5,871 nucleotides of DNA from Desulfobulbaceae bacterium (GTDB taxonomy: Bacteria > Desulfobacterota > Desulfobulbia > Desulfobulbales > Desulfobulbaceae), in contig SKJK01000137.1 in NCBI GenBank assembly GCA_007121995.1, positions 1 through 5,871 of the forward strand. The letters are read 5' to 3'. The notes beneath the pieces were generated by a model. It was given only the letters and a program-made list of their open reading frames with translations, had not been told where the DNA came from and searched no databases. Made by a program: the position numbers and the translations under genes. Shown one piece after another: positions 1-5,268 of the stretch (position 1 is its first letter; every line of letters begins with the position of its first letter).

Positions 1-1002
1 CAGATCTGCAAAGTCGCTGACCCCCTTGGCGGTTCCTATTACGTGGAATGGCTGACCAACCAGATCGTCGAAGAAGCACAGAAAATCATCGATGAAATCG
101 AGGAAATCGGTGGGATGGCCAAAGCGATCGAATCCGGTATGCCGAAAATGCGCATTGAGGAATCCGCCGCCCGTCGTCAGGCCCGCATCGACCAGGGCAA
201 AGACGTCATTGTCGGTGTCAATAAATATCGCCTCAAAGACGAGAAAATGGACTTCGATATTCTCGAGGTACCCGATTCCGTCCGCATCGAGCAGATCGAA
301 CGTATCAACCATATCAAGAAAACCCGGGACGAAGCCAAAACACAGGCCTGTCTCGAAGCACTCACCAAAGCTGCAGCCGGTAAAGACAACCTCCTTGAGA
401 TCGCCATTGAAGCTGCCAAAGCCAGAGCAACAGTGGGAGAGATATCCGACGCCATGGAAAAAGTATTCGGCCGCTATGTCGCCACCACCCAGTGTGTATC
501 CGGAGCCTATTCTTCTGAATACAGCGAAGTGAACAGTGAAAGCGCTCAGGTTATCGAAGGCCTGCGCAAACGAACCGCCGACTTCCAGGCCAAGCACGGC
601 CGCCGCCCACGTATTCTGGTCACTAAAATGGGTCAGGATGGTCATGACCGCGGCATCAAGGTTGTTGCCTCCTCCTACGCTGATCTTGGCTTTGACGTCG
701 ATATCAGCCCCATGTTCCAGACTCCGGAAGAAGCAGCAAAAATGGCCATTGAAAACGATGTCCATGTCGTTGGTGCCTCCAGCTTGGCAGCCGGACACAA
801 GTCTCTGGTTCCGGAACTCATTGACCACCTGAAGAAAGGTGGTGCCAGTGAAATCCTGGTTGTGGCCGGTGGCGTTATCCCGCCCAGTGACTATAAATTC
901 CTCACTGACGCCGGTTGCAAAGGTATTTTCGGACCGGGAACTCCGATCACCCAATCGGCGACCAAGGTGCTTGATTTGATTGAAGCACAGGTAGGCAAAT
1001 AA
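1..1002 (+). CDS. mutB: Methylmalonyl-CoA mutase, large (catalytic) subunit, C-terminal part; 5' end outside window
   Basis: The reading frame is open from base 1 and ends in TAA, giving the last 333 residues of a protein that is usually about 700-750 long, so roughly the N-terminal half is missing on the left. The enzyme uses adenosylcobalamin to interconvert methylmalonyl-CoA and succinyl-CoA in the cytoplasm. The first visible residues include DPLGGSYYVEWLT, typical of the end of the substrate-binding TIM barrel, followed by GVNKY near fragment residue 75. The C-terminal B12-binding domain starts near fragment residue 200. It carries the DxHxxG signature (D213-G-H215-D-R-G218, with H215 the expected lower axial cobalt ligand), the SxL motif (S260-S-L262) and the GG pair (G290-G291). 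Catalytic and cobalamin domains on one chain mark the bacterial large subunit (also named scpA or mcmA). Its neighbour meaB encodes the dedicated chaperone. An internal GTG at 43 is not the start. Family assignment is very secure; only the upstream half is unseen. Confidence 0.97.
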   Translation, partial: QICKVADPLGGSYYVEWLTNQIVEEAQKIIDEIEEIGGMAKAIESGMPKMRIEESAARRQARIDQGKDVIVGVNKYRLKDEKMDFDILEVPDSVRIEQIERINHIKKTRDEAKTQACLEALTKAAAGKDNLLEIAIEAAKARATVGEISDAMEKVFGRYVATTQCVSGAYSSEYSEVNSESAQVIEGLRKRTADFQAKHGRRPRILVTKMGQDGHDRGIKVVASSYADLGFDVDISPMFQTPEEAAKMAIENDVHVVGASSLAAGHKSLVPELIDHLKKGGASEILVVAGGVIPPSDYKFLTDAGCKGIFGPGTPITQSATKVLDLIEAQVGK

Positions 1003-1026
1003 GTACGTACAGCACACAGGTATCAC

Positions 1027-1060
1027 TGCAAACGGACGGGCGACAATCCGTCCGTTTGCA
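1027..1060 (+). other. Perfect 13-bp hairpin between mutB and meaB, no T-run
   Basis: TGCAAACGGACGG (1027-1039) is an exact inverted repeat of 1048-1060, with an 8-base loop (1040-1047). The element lies 24 bases after the mutB stop and 35 bases before the meaB start. It has the stem strength of an intrinsic terminator, but the bases after it (TGCTGGCATG...) contain no run of T. A classical Rho-independent terminator is therefore unlikely. An mRNA 3'-end stabiliser, a processing site or a partial attenuator that lowers meaB expression relative to mutB would fit. The structure is seen directly; its role is inference. Confidence 0.7.
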
Positions 1061-1095
1061 TGCTGGCATGACGAAACCTCCACCAAAGGTCAGAT

Positions 1096-2085
1096 ATGCA
1101 TAAAGATCCCAGCTATTACATCCAGGGTGTCATGGATAATAATCGCCTGATGCTTGCCCGAACCATTACCCTGGTTGAGAGCAGTCTTTCTTCGCATCAG
1201 GAGATTGCCAGACACGTCATCAATGAACTTTTACCGTACACAGGGAAAGCGGTACGACTAGGCATCACCGGTGTGCCCGGTGCAGGCAAAAGCACTTTTA
1301 TCGAAAGTTTCGGCACCATGCTGACCGACTTGGGACATCGTGTTGCGGTTCTGGCTATCGACCCAAGCAGTACACGCAGTGGTGGCTCTATCCTTGGTGA
1401 CAAAACCAGGATGGAAAAACTGGCGGTCGACAACATGGCTTTTATCCGGCCATCTCCATCCGGTGGCAGTCTGGGTGGGGTAGCCAAAAAAACCAGAGAA
1501 ACCATGCTTGTCTGTGAAGCAGCCGGCTTTGATGTCATCATTGTGGAGACCGTTGGCGTGGGTCAGTCAGAAACCACCGTGGCCTCCATGGTCGATTTTT
1601 TTCTTGTTTTACAGATATCGGGTGCCGGTGACGAGCTCCAAGGGATCAAAAAAGGTGTTCTTGAAGTCGCAGATGCCATCGTCGTCAACAAAGCTGACGG
1701 TGACAATGTCAACCGGGCAAAACTGGCCAAGCGGCAATACGAAACAGCCCTTCATCTGGTGACCCCATCCTCACCCAACTGGATGCCGCCGGTCATGACC
1801 TGCAGCGCTCTTGAACAAATCGGCCTGAAAGAAATCTGGGACACCGTCAATTCCCATAAAGGTATTATGACTGCCACCGGGGAACTGGACACCAAGCGTC
1901 AGGAGCAAGCCATGTCCTGGATGTGGTTTCTGGTTAATGAAGGACTGGAACGCTGGTTTTATCAACACCCGGAAATCAAGAAACTCTTGCCGGACATCAA
2001 ACAAAACGTTGAACAGGGGAAAATTGCTCCCACCAGAGCCGCTGAGGATCTGGTTTCCATTCTTGGCAAGGACCTGCTCCTCTGA
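1096..2085 (+). CDS. meaB: MeaB/ArgK-type GTPase, methylmalonyl-CoA mutase chaperone
   Basis: This 329-residue protein is the usual length of the MeaB/ArgK family (G3E P-loop GTPases). It binds methylmalonyl-CoA mutase, gates adenosylcobalamin loading and protects the enzyme from inactivation, using GTP hydrolysis. Visible motifs are the Walker A P-loop G59-V-P-G-A-G-K-S66, the DPSS segment from D89 followed by TRSGGSILGDKTRM, the E-T-V-G-V-G-Q segment at 151-157 (G3/switch region), and the G4 guanine-specificity motif N198-K-A-D201. The C-terminal part from about residue 270 is the helical dimerisation arm. The ATG at 1096 is chosen because AAAGG lies about 7 bases upstream and because the segment YIQGVMDNNRLMLARTITLVES matches the family from its usual start; an in-frame ATG at 1132 is a less likely alternative. 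The gene follows mutB by 93 bases on the same strand, consistent with co-transcription, and ends before a strong terminator. Confidence 0.96.
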   Translation: MHKDPSYYIQGVMDNNRLMLARTITLVESSLSSHQEIARHVINELLPYTGKAVRLGITGVPGAGKSTFIESFGTMLTDLGHRVAVLAIDPSSTRSGGSILGDKTRMEKLAVDNMAFIRPSPSGGSLGGVAKKTRETMLVCEAAGFDVIIVETVGVGQSETTVASMVDFFLVLQISGAGDELQGIKKGVLEVADAIVVNKADGDNVNRAKLAKRQYETALHLVTPSSPNWMPPVMTCSALEQIGLKEIWDTVNSHKGIMTATGELDTKRQEQAMSWMWFLVNEGLERWFYQHPEIKKLLPDIKQNVEQGKIAPTRAAEDLVSILGKDLLL

Positions 2086-2110
2086 CCATGCCCCACCCTT
2101 CGTTCCCCTA

Positions 2111-2153
2111 AGGTGACCCAATGCACTCAGCATAGCCTGCTGATCGGCCACCT
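2111..2153 (+). other. Nested potential RNA hairpin after meaB
   Basis: An outer pair AGGTG (2111-2115) / CACCT (2149-2153) encloses a perfect 6-bp hairpin TCAGCA (2127-2132) / TGCTGA (2138-2143) with a 5-base loop. It lies in the meaB 3' untranslated region, immediately before the terminator stem. It may fold in the mRNA tail, but short stems of this kind also arise by chance. Confidence 0.3.
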
Positions 2154-2154
2154 G

Positions 2155-2200
2155 AAATCATTCACTTCCCCATCTTTTCCGGAAGTGAATGATTTTATTT
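2155..2200 (+). terminator. Rho-independent terminator after meaB
   Basis: AAATCATTCACTTCC (2155-2169) is a perfect 15-bp inverted repeat of 2181-2195 with an 11-base loop (2170-2180). The right arm runs directly into TTTTATTT (2193-2200). It lies 70 bases after the meaB stop and separates the mutase block from the SRP/dnaX block. Because the left arm starts with AAAT, the stem could also work weakly on the opposite strand. Confidence 0.88.
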
Positions 2201-2286
2201 CCCGCAGCCCCTCCCTCGTTCAAGTTCGTTATCAGGTTGCAGCAACTAAAGCACTTCCCCTCCTTCTTATCGATTGAGTAGACCGC

Positions 2287-2341
2287 AATTTCACATGATC
2301 AACACGAACGGCACATTGCCCGCACCCTTTTCTGTGAAATT
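2287..2341. repeat. 9-bp inverted repeat just upstream of the ffs promoter
   Basis: AATTTCACA (2287-2295) is repeated inverted at 2333-2341, 37 bases apart. The right arm ends two bases before the -35 box at 2344. The position would suit a two-site operator or upstream activator site, but the wide spacing and AT-rich content also allow chance. No regulator can be named. Confidence 0.3.
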
Positions 2342-2343
2342 CC

Positions 2344-2372
2344 TTGACGGGTATCAAATTGGAGAGTATATA
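2344..2372 (+). promoter_or_regulatory. Sigma70-like promoter, probably for the SRP RNA transcript
   Basis: A -35 box TTGACG (2344-2349, five of six consensus bases) and a -10 box TATATA (2367-2372, four of six consensus bases) are separated by exactly 17 bases. The expected transcription start is near 2379, about 120 bases before the mature SRP RNA end. It is the best promoter seen in the 759-base gap and would drive ffs and perhaps dnaX by read-through. The leader must then be removed by processing, or another promoter closer to ffs exists that is not recognisable here. Confidence 0.55.
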
Positions 2373-2499
2373 CGACGACCGAAAAGGGAAAGGCAAACCG
2401 AGACACCACAGGCCCTCGATAGATTGCCGGACAGGATTACGTTGCAGCGTCTTCATCATTCATAACCTGCCCCTTTTCCCAAAAACAGATCATCAGTTT

Positions 2500-2600
2500 G
2501 ATAGCCGGGTCCTGGGCAATAAAGAATCACGAACCCCGTCAGGTCCGGAAGGAAGCAGCGGCAGTGACCCTCTTTATGTGTCCAGGAGTGCCCGGCTATC
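2500..2600 (+). ncRNA. ffs: Bacterial small signal recognition particle RNA (4.5S RNA)
   Basis: The RNA partners with Ffh protein to target nascent membrane and secreted proteins to the FtsY receptor. The diagnostic apical domain is present at about 2538-2568: GTCAGGTCCGGAAGGAAGCA, with the GGAA tetraloop at 2547-2550 and the asymmetric internal loops that bind Ffh. The ends pair in a single long hairpin: GATAGCCGGG (2500-2509) with CCCGGCTATC (2591-2600), CCTGG (2511-2515) with CCAGG (2582-2586), ATAAAGA (2519-2525) with TCTTTAT (2571-2577), and GTCA (2538-2541) with TGAC (2565-2568). At about 101 bases it is the short form without an Alu domain, as in most Gram-negatives. It lies directly upstream of dnaX, a location also known in Bacillus (scr-dnaX). 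Exact ends are set by the terminal helix and are good to a few bases. Confidence 0.96.
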
Positions 2601-2605
2601 TTTTT
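2591..2605 (+). terminator. Probable 3' terminator of the SRP RNA
   Basis: The right arm of the terminal SRP RNA helix (2591-2600) runs straight into TTTTT (2601-2605). A GC-containing 10-bp helix followed by five T fits intrinsic termination at the RNA's own 3' end, although the partner strand is about 80 bases upstream. It could equally be a 3' processing site. Confidence 0.5.
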
Positions 2606-2784
2606 CTCCACGAGGAATACTCCTCGACCGGATAGCAATCCAATCACCGTGTAACCTTTCAACTGCTGCACACCAGGATTGCATGGCCCAATATCTGCAA
2701 CCAAAGATCAACGCTTCAAAAGATATGTGGTTAAGCAGGCATCCAGGCGCGAGTGATCCTCGACACGGCGGCCTGATCGGCCAT

Positions 2785-2820
2785 AGATGGAGTGGTGGTG
2801 AACGCATCCATCTTTTCTTT
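2785..2820 (+). terminator. Terminator-like or attenuator-like hairpin in front of dnaX
   Basis: AGATGGA (2785-2791) pairs perfectly with TCCATCT (2807-2813). The helix can extend by three pairs (GTG 2792-2794 with CGC 2803-2805, including one G-U pair) around a bulged A at 2806, leaving an 8-base loop. TTTTCTTT follows immediately (2813-2820). The element ends only 25 bases before the dnaX start codon. Such a position would let it limit read-through from the SRP RNA promoter into dnaX. The structure is visible; whether it terminates is inference. Confidence 0.5.
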
Positions 2821-2844
2821 CCTCAGTCAGCCTGGTAACCCGTT

Positions 2845-4815
2845 GTGTCCTACCTTGTCCTAGCCAGAAAATCACGTCCGCAGACCTTTGGAGAAGTTGT
2901 TGGTCAAAAGGCGGTGGTGCGGACCCTGCAAAACGGACTCACGTTGAATAGAGTCCCCCATGCCTTGATCTTCAGCGGTGTCCGCGGCACCGGCAAAACA
3001 ACCTTGGCACGCATCATGGCGAAAGCCCTGAATTGTGTGCAAGGCCCCGCTGCCGAGCCCTGTAATCGTTGCCGCTCCTGTCTTGAGATCACCGAAGGGA
3101 CCAGTATTGATCTCCAGGAAGTCGACGGGGCGTCCAATCGCGGTATCCAGGAAATCCGGGAACTGAAAGAAAAGATCCGTTTCATGCCCACCAGTTCACG
3201 GTACAAAATCATCATCATTGATGAAGTGCACATGCTCACCACCGAGGCCTTTAACGCGCTCTTGAAAACGCTGGAAGAACCGCCTCAACATGTATATTTC
3301 ATGTTTGCCACCACCGAACTGCATAAAGTGCCCATTACCATCCTCTCCCGTTGCCAGCGATATGAACTCAAACGCCTGAGTCACCGTGAACTTGCCGATC
3401 ATTTCAGCCGACTGGCCAAAGCGGAGGGTGTGCAAGTCACCCCGGAAGGTCTGGACATGATCGTCCGCGAAGCAGGTGGCAGTGTCCGTGACGGTCTGAG
3501 CCTTCTCGATCAGATTTTCTCCTACTGCGGTCGGGAGGTTAAAACGGAAGATGTCATTGAGGTGCTTGGTCTTGTCAGTCACCGTCTGGTCGCTGCCATG
3601 GGTTCTGCGCTACTTAAAGGTGATTTACGAACAGTCTATACCCTGCTCGACCAGATCTACCTCCATGGCACGGATATCAAACGATTCAGCAACGATCTGT
3701 TGCACTGGTTTCGGGGTCTCATTGTCTGTTCGGTGAGTAGTAGCCCCGGACCATTGCTCGAAGTAACCGACGACGAACTCGAAGAACTGAAAAATACATC
3801 AACGGCGTATCCGGTGGAGACTCTTGCCGCCCTCTTCGACCTGCTTCTTAAAGGATTGGAAACCGTTTCTTTTTCACAGCAACCCCGCTTGGCTCTTGAA
3901 CTTACATTTATCCGCGCCATCCAGTTTCGCGATGTCACCCCGGTTTCGGACCTGATCTCTCGATTCGACAGCATACTGGCTGGTCTTCCCTGCGAAGCTC
4001 CAGAACCAAATCTGGTTCCCAATGGTCAACATCCGGACCGACCCGGACCAGAGATAGCTTTCCAGGACCGACCCCAACCTGTTTTCAACCGGTCAGCCGA
4101 CATGAACACACCATCGCCGGCGCCGAACCTTTCTCCCTATAGTAAACTGCACCAAGAGCCCTTATCCAGTCAAAAAAAGGCAACACCGTCCGCCCGCACC
4201 GACGAACCGCGGCACCCCACTGCACAACAAAAACAACGATTCGAACCAGCGCCCACCGAAGAGCCGGAACAGGCTGCTCTTCCTGACCCCGACCAGGAAT
4301 CGCCGTCAATATCCAACAAGCCCATCATACCGTCAGTGGACGATACCCAACCTATTGATAACAAAGGAAAACTGGACAACGCAACCCTTCGGCGCAAATG
4401 GGAGCCTTTCCTTAAACACGTCCATAAACAACAACCCTGGATTGCCGCTCCCCTGCGGGTCGCATCCTCGGTGGAGTGTCAGCAGGATACACTGATTATT
4501 CACTTTGAGGACAGTACCGATTGCACTCTATTGAAGCAGGCCAACAATGTCCAGGCTCTGACGGAATTTGTCCTTAATTTTTTCCAGGAAAATCTGACCA
4601 TCCGTTTTGAAGTTCCCGGTTCCGATGCCTGTGCAATCCACCCGACCAACGGTCTTGTCGTGCAGGAAAAGCGAAGAGCCCTGGCAAAAGATCCGCTGGT
4701 GCTGACAGCCCTCGATGTCTTTACTGGACAGGTCGGCGACATCAGAATCGGCTCTCAACATCACACCAGAACAACCCAAATGGTCGACAACAGCCCATCC
4801 AATGAAGAGGAGTAG
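2845..4815 (+). CDS. dnaX: DNA polymerase III subunits tau/gamma (clamp loader ATPase)
   Basis: This 656-residue protein is the ATPase of the clamp loader, which places the beta clamp on primed DNA and, as tau, ties polymerase cores to the DnaB helicase. The N-terminal AAA+ domain is fully typical. It has Walker A G45-V-R-G-T-G-K-T52, zinc cysteines C64, C73, C76 and C79, Walker B D126-E-V-H129, the S168-R-C arginine-finger motif and sensor 2 R215 in GSVRDGLSLLDQ. Domain III continues to about residue 370. Residues 380-510 form a Pro/Gln/Ser/Glu-rich linker, and about 510-656 form a C-terminal domain ending in LVLTALDVFTGQVGDIRI and an acidic tail. The GTG start encodes the family's usual MSYLVLARK. 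An in-frame TAA at 2836-2838 excludes longer versions, and no good ribosome binding site precedes it. A slippery A AAA AAG sequence lies at codons 443-445. ffs lies upstream, ybaB and recR downstream. Confidence 0.97.
   Translation: MSYLVLARKSRPQTFGEVVGQKAVVRTLQNGLTLNRVPHALIFSGVRGTGKTTLARIMAKALNCVQGPAAEPCNRCRSCLEITEGTSIDLQEVDGASNRGIQEIRELKEKIRFMPTSSRYKIIIIDEVHMLTTEAFNALLKTLEEPPQHVYFMFATTELHKVPITILSRCQRYELKRLSHRELADHFSRLAKAEGVQVTPEGLDMIVREAGGSVRDGLSLLDQIFSYCGREVKTEDVIEVLGLVSHRLVAAMGSALLKGDLRTVYTLLDQIYLHGTDIKRFSNDLLHWFRGLIVCSVSSSPGPLLEVTDDELEELKNTSTAYPVETLAALFDLLLKGLETVSFSQQPRLALELTFIRAIQFRDVTPVSDLISRFDSILAGLPCEAPEPNLVPNGQHPDRPGPEIAFQDRPQPVFNRSADMNTPSPAPNLSPYSKLHQEPLSSQKKATPSARTDEPRHPTAQQKQRFEPAPTEEPEQAALPDPDQESPSISNKPIIPSVDDTQPIDNKGKLDNATLRRKWEPFLKHVHKQQPWIAAPLRVASSVECQQDTLIIHFEDSTDCTLLKQANNVQALTEFVLNFFQENLTIRFEVPGSDACAIHPTNGLVVQEKRRALAKDPLVLTALDVFTGQVGDIRIGSQHHTRTTQMVDNSPSNEEE
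4173..4179 (+). promoter_or_regulatory. Candidate -1 ribosomal frameshift site in dnaX
   Basis: Bases 4173-4179 are A AAA AAG in the correct phase for -1 slippage (zero-frame codons CAA AAA AAG, residues Q443-K444-K445). This is the same heptamer that makes gamma from the dnaX message of Escherichia coli. After a shift the ribosome would read 35 further codons and stop at TGA 4284-4286, giving a 480-residue product that keeps the whole ATPase and oligomerisation core but lacks the C-terminal domain. The site lies in the low-complexity linker, as expected. No strong Shine-Dalgarno-like stimulator just upstream and no clear stable hairpin just downstream were found, so efficiency may be low. 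The seven-A run could also permit transcriptional slippage. Confidence 0.5.
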
Positions 4816-4959
4816 ATTTCCTGAACAAACAAAGGACAGACCTTATCGCGTCACGACGTCCGCTTTTAAGTAAAGCTCTTATCAGCGCACCGTGCAAAAT
4901 GCAACCCACCGACAAAATCGGCAAGCAACCCTGAACCCTTTCCCTGGAGATAACCGCAA
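4816..4959. other. Short intergenic region between dnaX and ybaB
   Basis: These 144 bases have no gene and no convincing terminator. Only small stems are visible: GCTTT/AAAGC around 4862-4876 and CCGA/TCGG at 4909-4921, neither followed by a T-run. Nothing here argues against co-transcription of dnaX with ybaB. The distal end carries the ybaB ribosome binding site. Confidence 0.5.
4946..4950 (+). promoter_or_regulatory. Ribosome binding site of ybaB
   Basis: GGAGA at 4946-4950 lies 9 bases before the ATG at 4960. This supports that start over the second in-frame ATG at 4966. Confidence 0.7.
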
Positions 4960-5268
4960 ATGAACATGGGAGATTTGATGAAACAGGCGCAACAGTTCCA
5001 GGAACGCCTGGCAACCTTGCAAAGTGAATTAGCAGAAAAGCGTGTAACCGGATCAGCCGGAGGAGGCATGGTGACAGCCACCTTCAACGGTACAGGCGAA
5101 CTGCTTGATTTGTCCATTGAAGAGGCCATGATGCAGCGGGAAAACACTCCTATGCTGCAAGATCTCATCATCGCCGCCGTCAACGACGGAGTACACAAAG
5201 CCAAAGAACTCAGCAAAAGTGAAATGGCCCGGCTGACCGGCGGGCTCAATATTCCGGGTCTCTTGTAA
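4960..5268 (+). CDS. ybaB: YbaB/EbfC family nucleoid-associated protein
   Basis: This 102-residue protein matches the YbaB/EbfC family in length (about 100-110) and in layout. An N-terminal helix begins MNMGDLMKQAQQFQERLATLQ and includes a coiled, Gln/Glu-rich segment to about residue 27. The conserved core follows, with GSAGGGMVTATFNGTGELLDLSIE at about 31-54, then a C-terminal helix with DLIIAAVNDGVHKAKEL. Members form dimers that bind DNA and are nucleoid-associated; a role linked to RecR and recombination has been proposed from the conserved gene pair. The ATG at 4960 has a good GGAGA ribosome binding site; starting at 4966 would remove two residues. The stop TAA is followed with no gap by the recR ATG, so translation of the two is probably coupled. 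Confidence 0.95.
   Translation: MNMGDLMKQAQQFQERLATLQSELAEKRVTGSAGGGMVTATFNGTGELLDLSIEEAMMQRENTPMLQDLIIAAVNDGVHKAKELSKSEMARLTGGLNIPGLL

Larger units (their letters stand above)
2086..2499. other. Intergenic stretch between meaB and the SRP RNA, no convincing gene
   Basis: These 414 bases hold the meaB terminator (2155-2200), a sigma70-like promoter (2344-2372) and an apparent leader up to the SRP RNA. Open frames occur on both strands, for example a 63-codon TTG frame at 2274 (+) and a 75-codon ATG frame at 2459-2232 (-). Neither shows a recognisable motif and both overlap the promoter. No tRNA cloverleaf was found, although a serine tRNA sits next to the SRP RNA gene in some other bacteria. 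The rest is unassigned. Confidence 0.6.

Noticed and set aside
1132..1134. Alternative meaB start at the internal ATG
   Set aside because: The residues before it (YIQGV) fit the family's conserved start region, and the ATG at 1096 has better ribosome binding site spacing.
2232..2459. 75-codon antisense open frame starting at an ATG at 2459, with a purine-rich GGGGCAGG stretch upstream
   Set aside because: The upstream stretch is a passable ribosome binding site, but the protein has no recognisable motif, is Arg/Ser/Leu-rich as random translations are, and lies across the forward promoter.
2274..2465. 63-codon + strand frame starting at TTG
   Set aside because: It has no ribosome binding site and no motif, and it overlaps the promoter and leader of the SRP RNA.
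2379..2499. Possible tRNA gene upstream of the SRP RNA, as in Bacillus
   Set aside because: No T-loop GGTTCRAATCC-like box, no acceptor stem pairing and no CCA end could be found.
2611..2626. Small perfect hairpin CGAGGA-ATAC-TCCTCG after the SRP RNA
   Set aside because: Only six pairs with no T-run after it; too short to call as a terminator or regulatory site.
2679..2708. Possible dnaX promoter TTGCAT with an AAAGAT -10 box
   Set aside because: Spacing is 18 and the -10 box matches only three of six consensus positions; not better than background.
2344..2838. 164-codon open frame on the + strand between meaB and dnaX
   Set aside because: It runs through the whole SRP RNA gene and both terminator-like hairpins, begins inside the -35 box, and its translation shows no family motif. 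It is in the dnaX frame only by chance and ends in TAA at 2836-2838.
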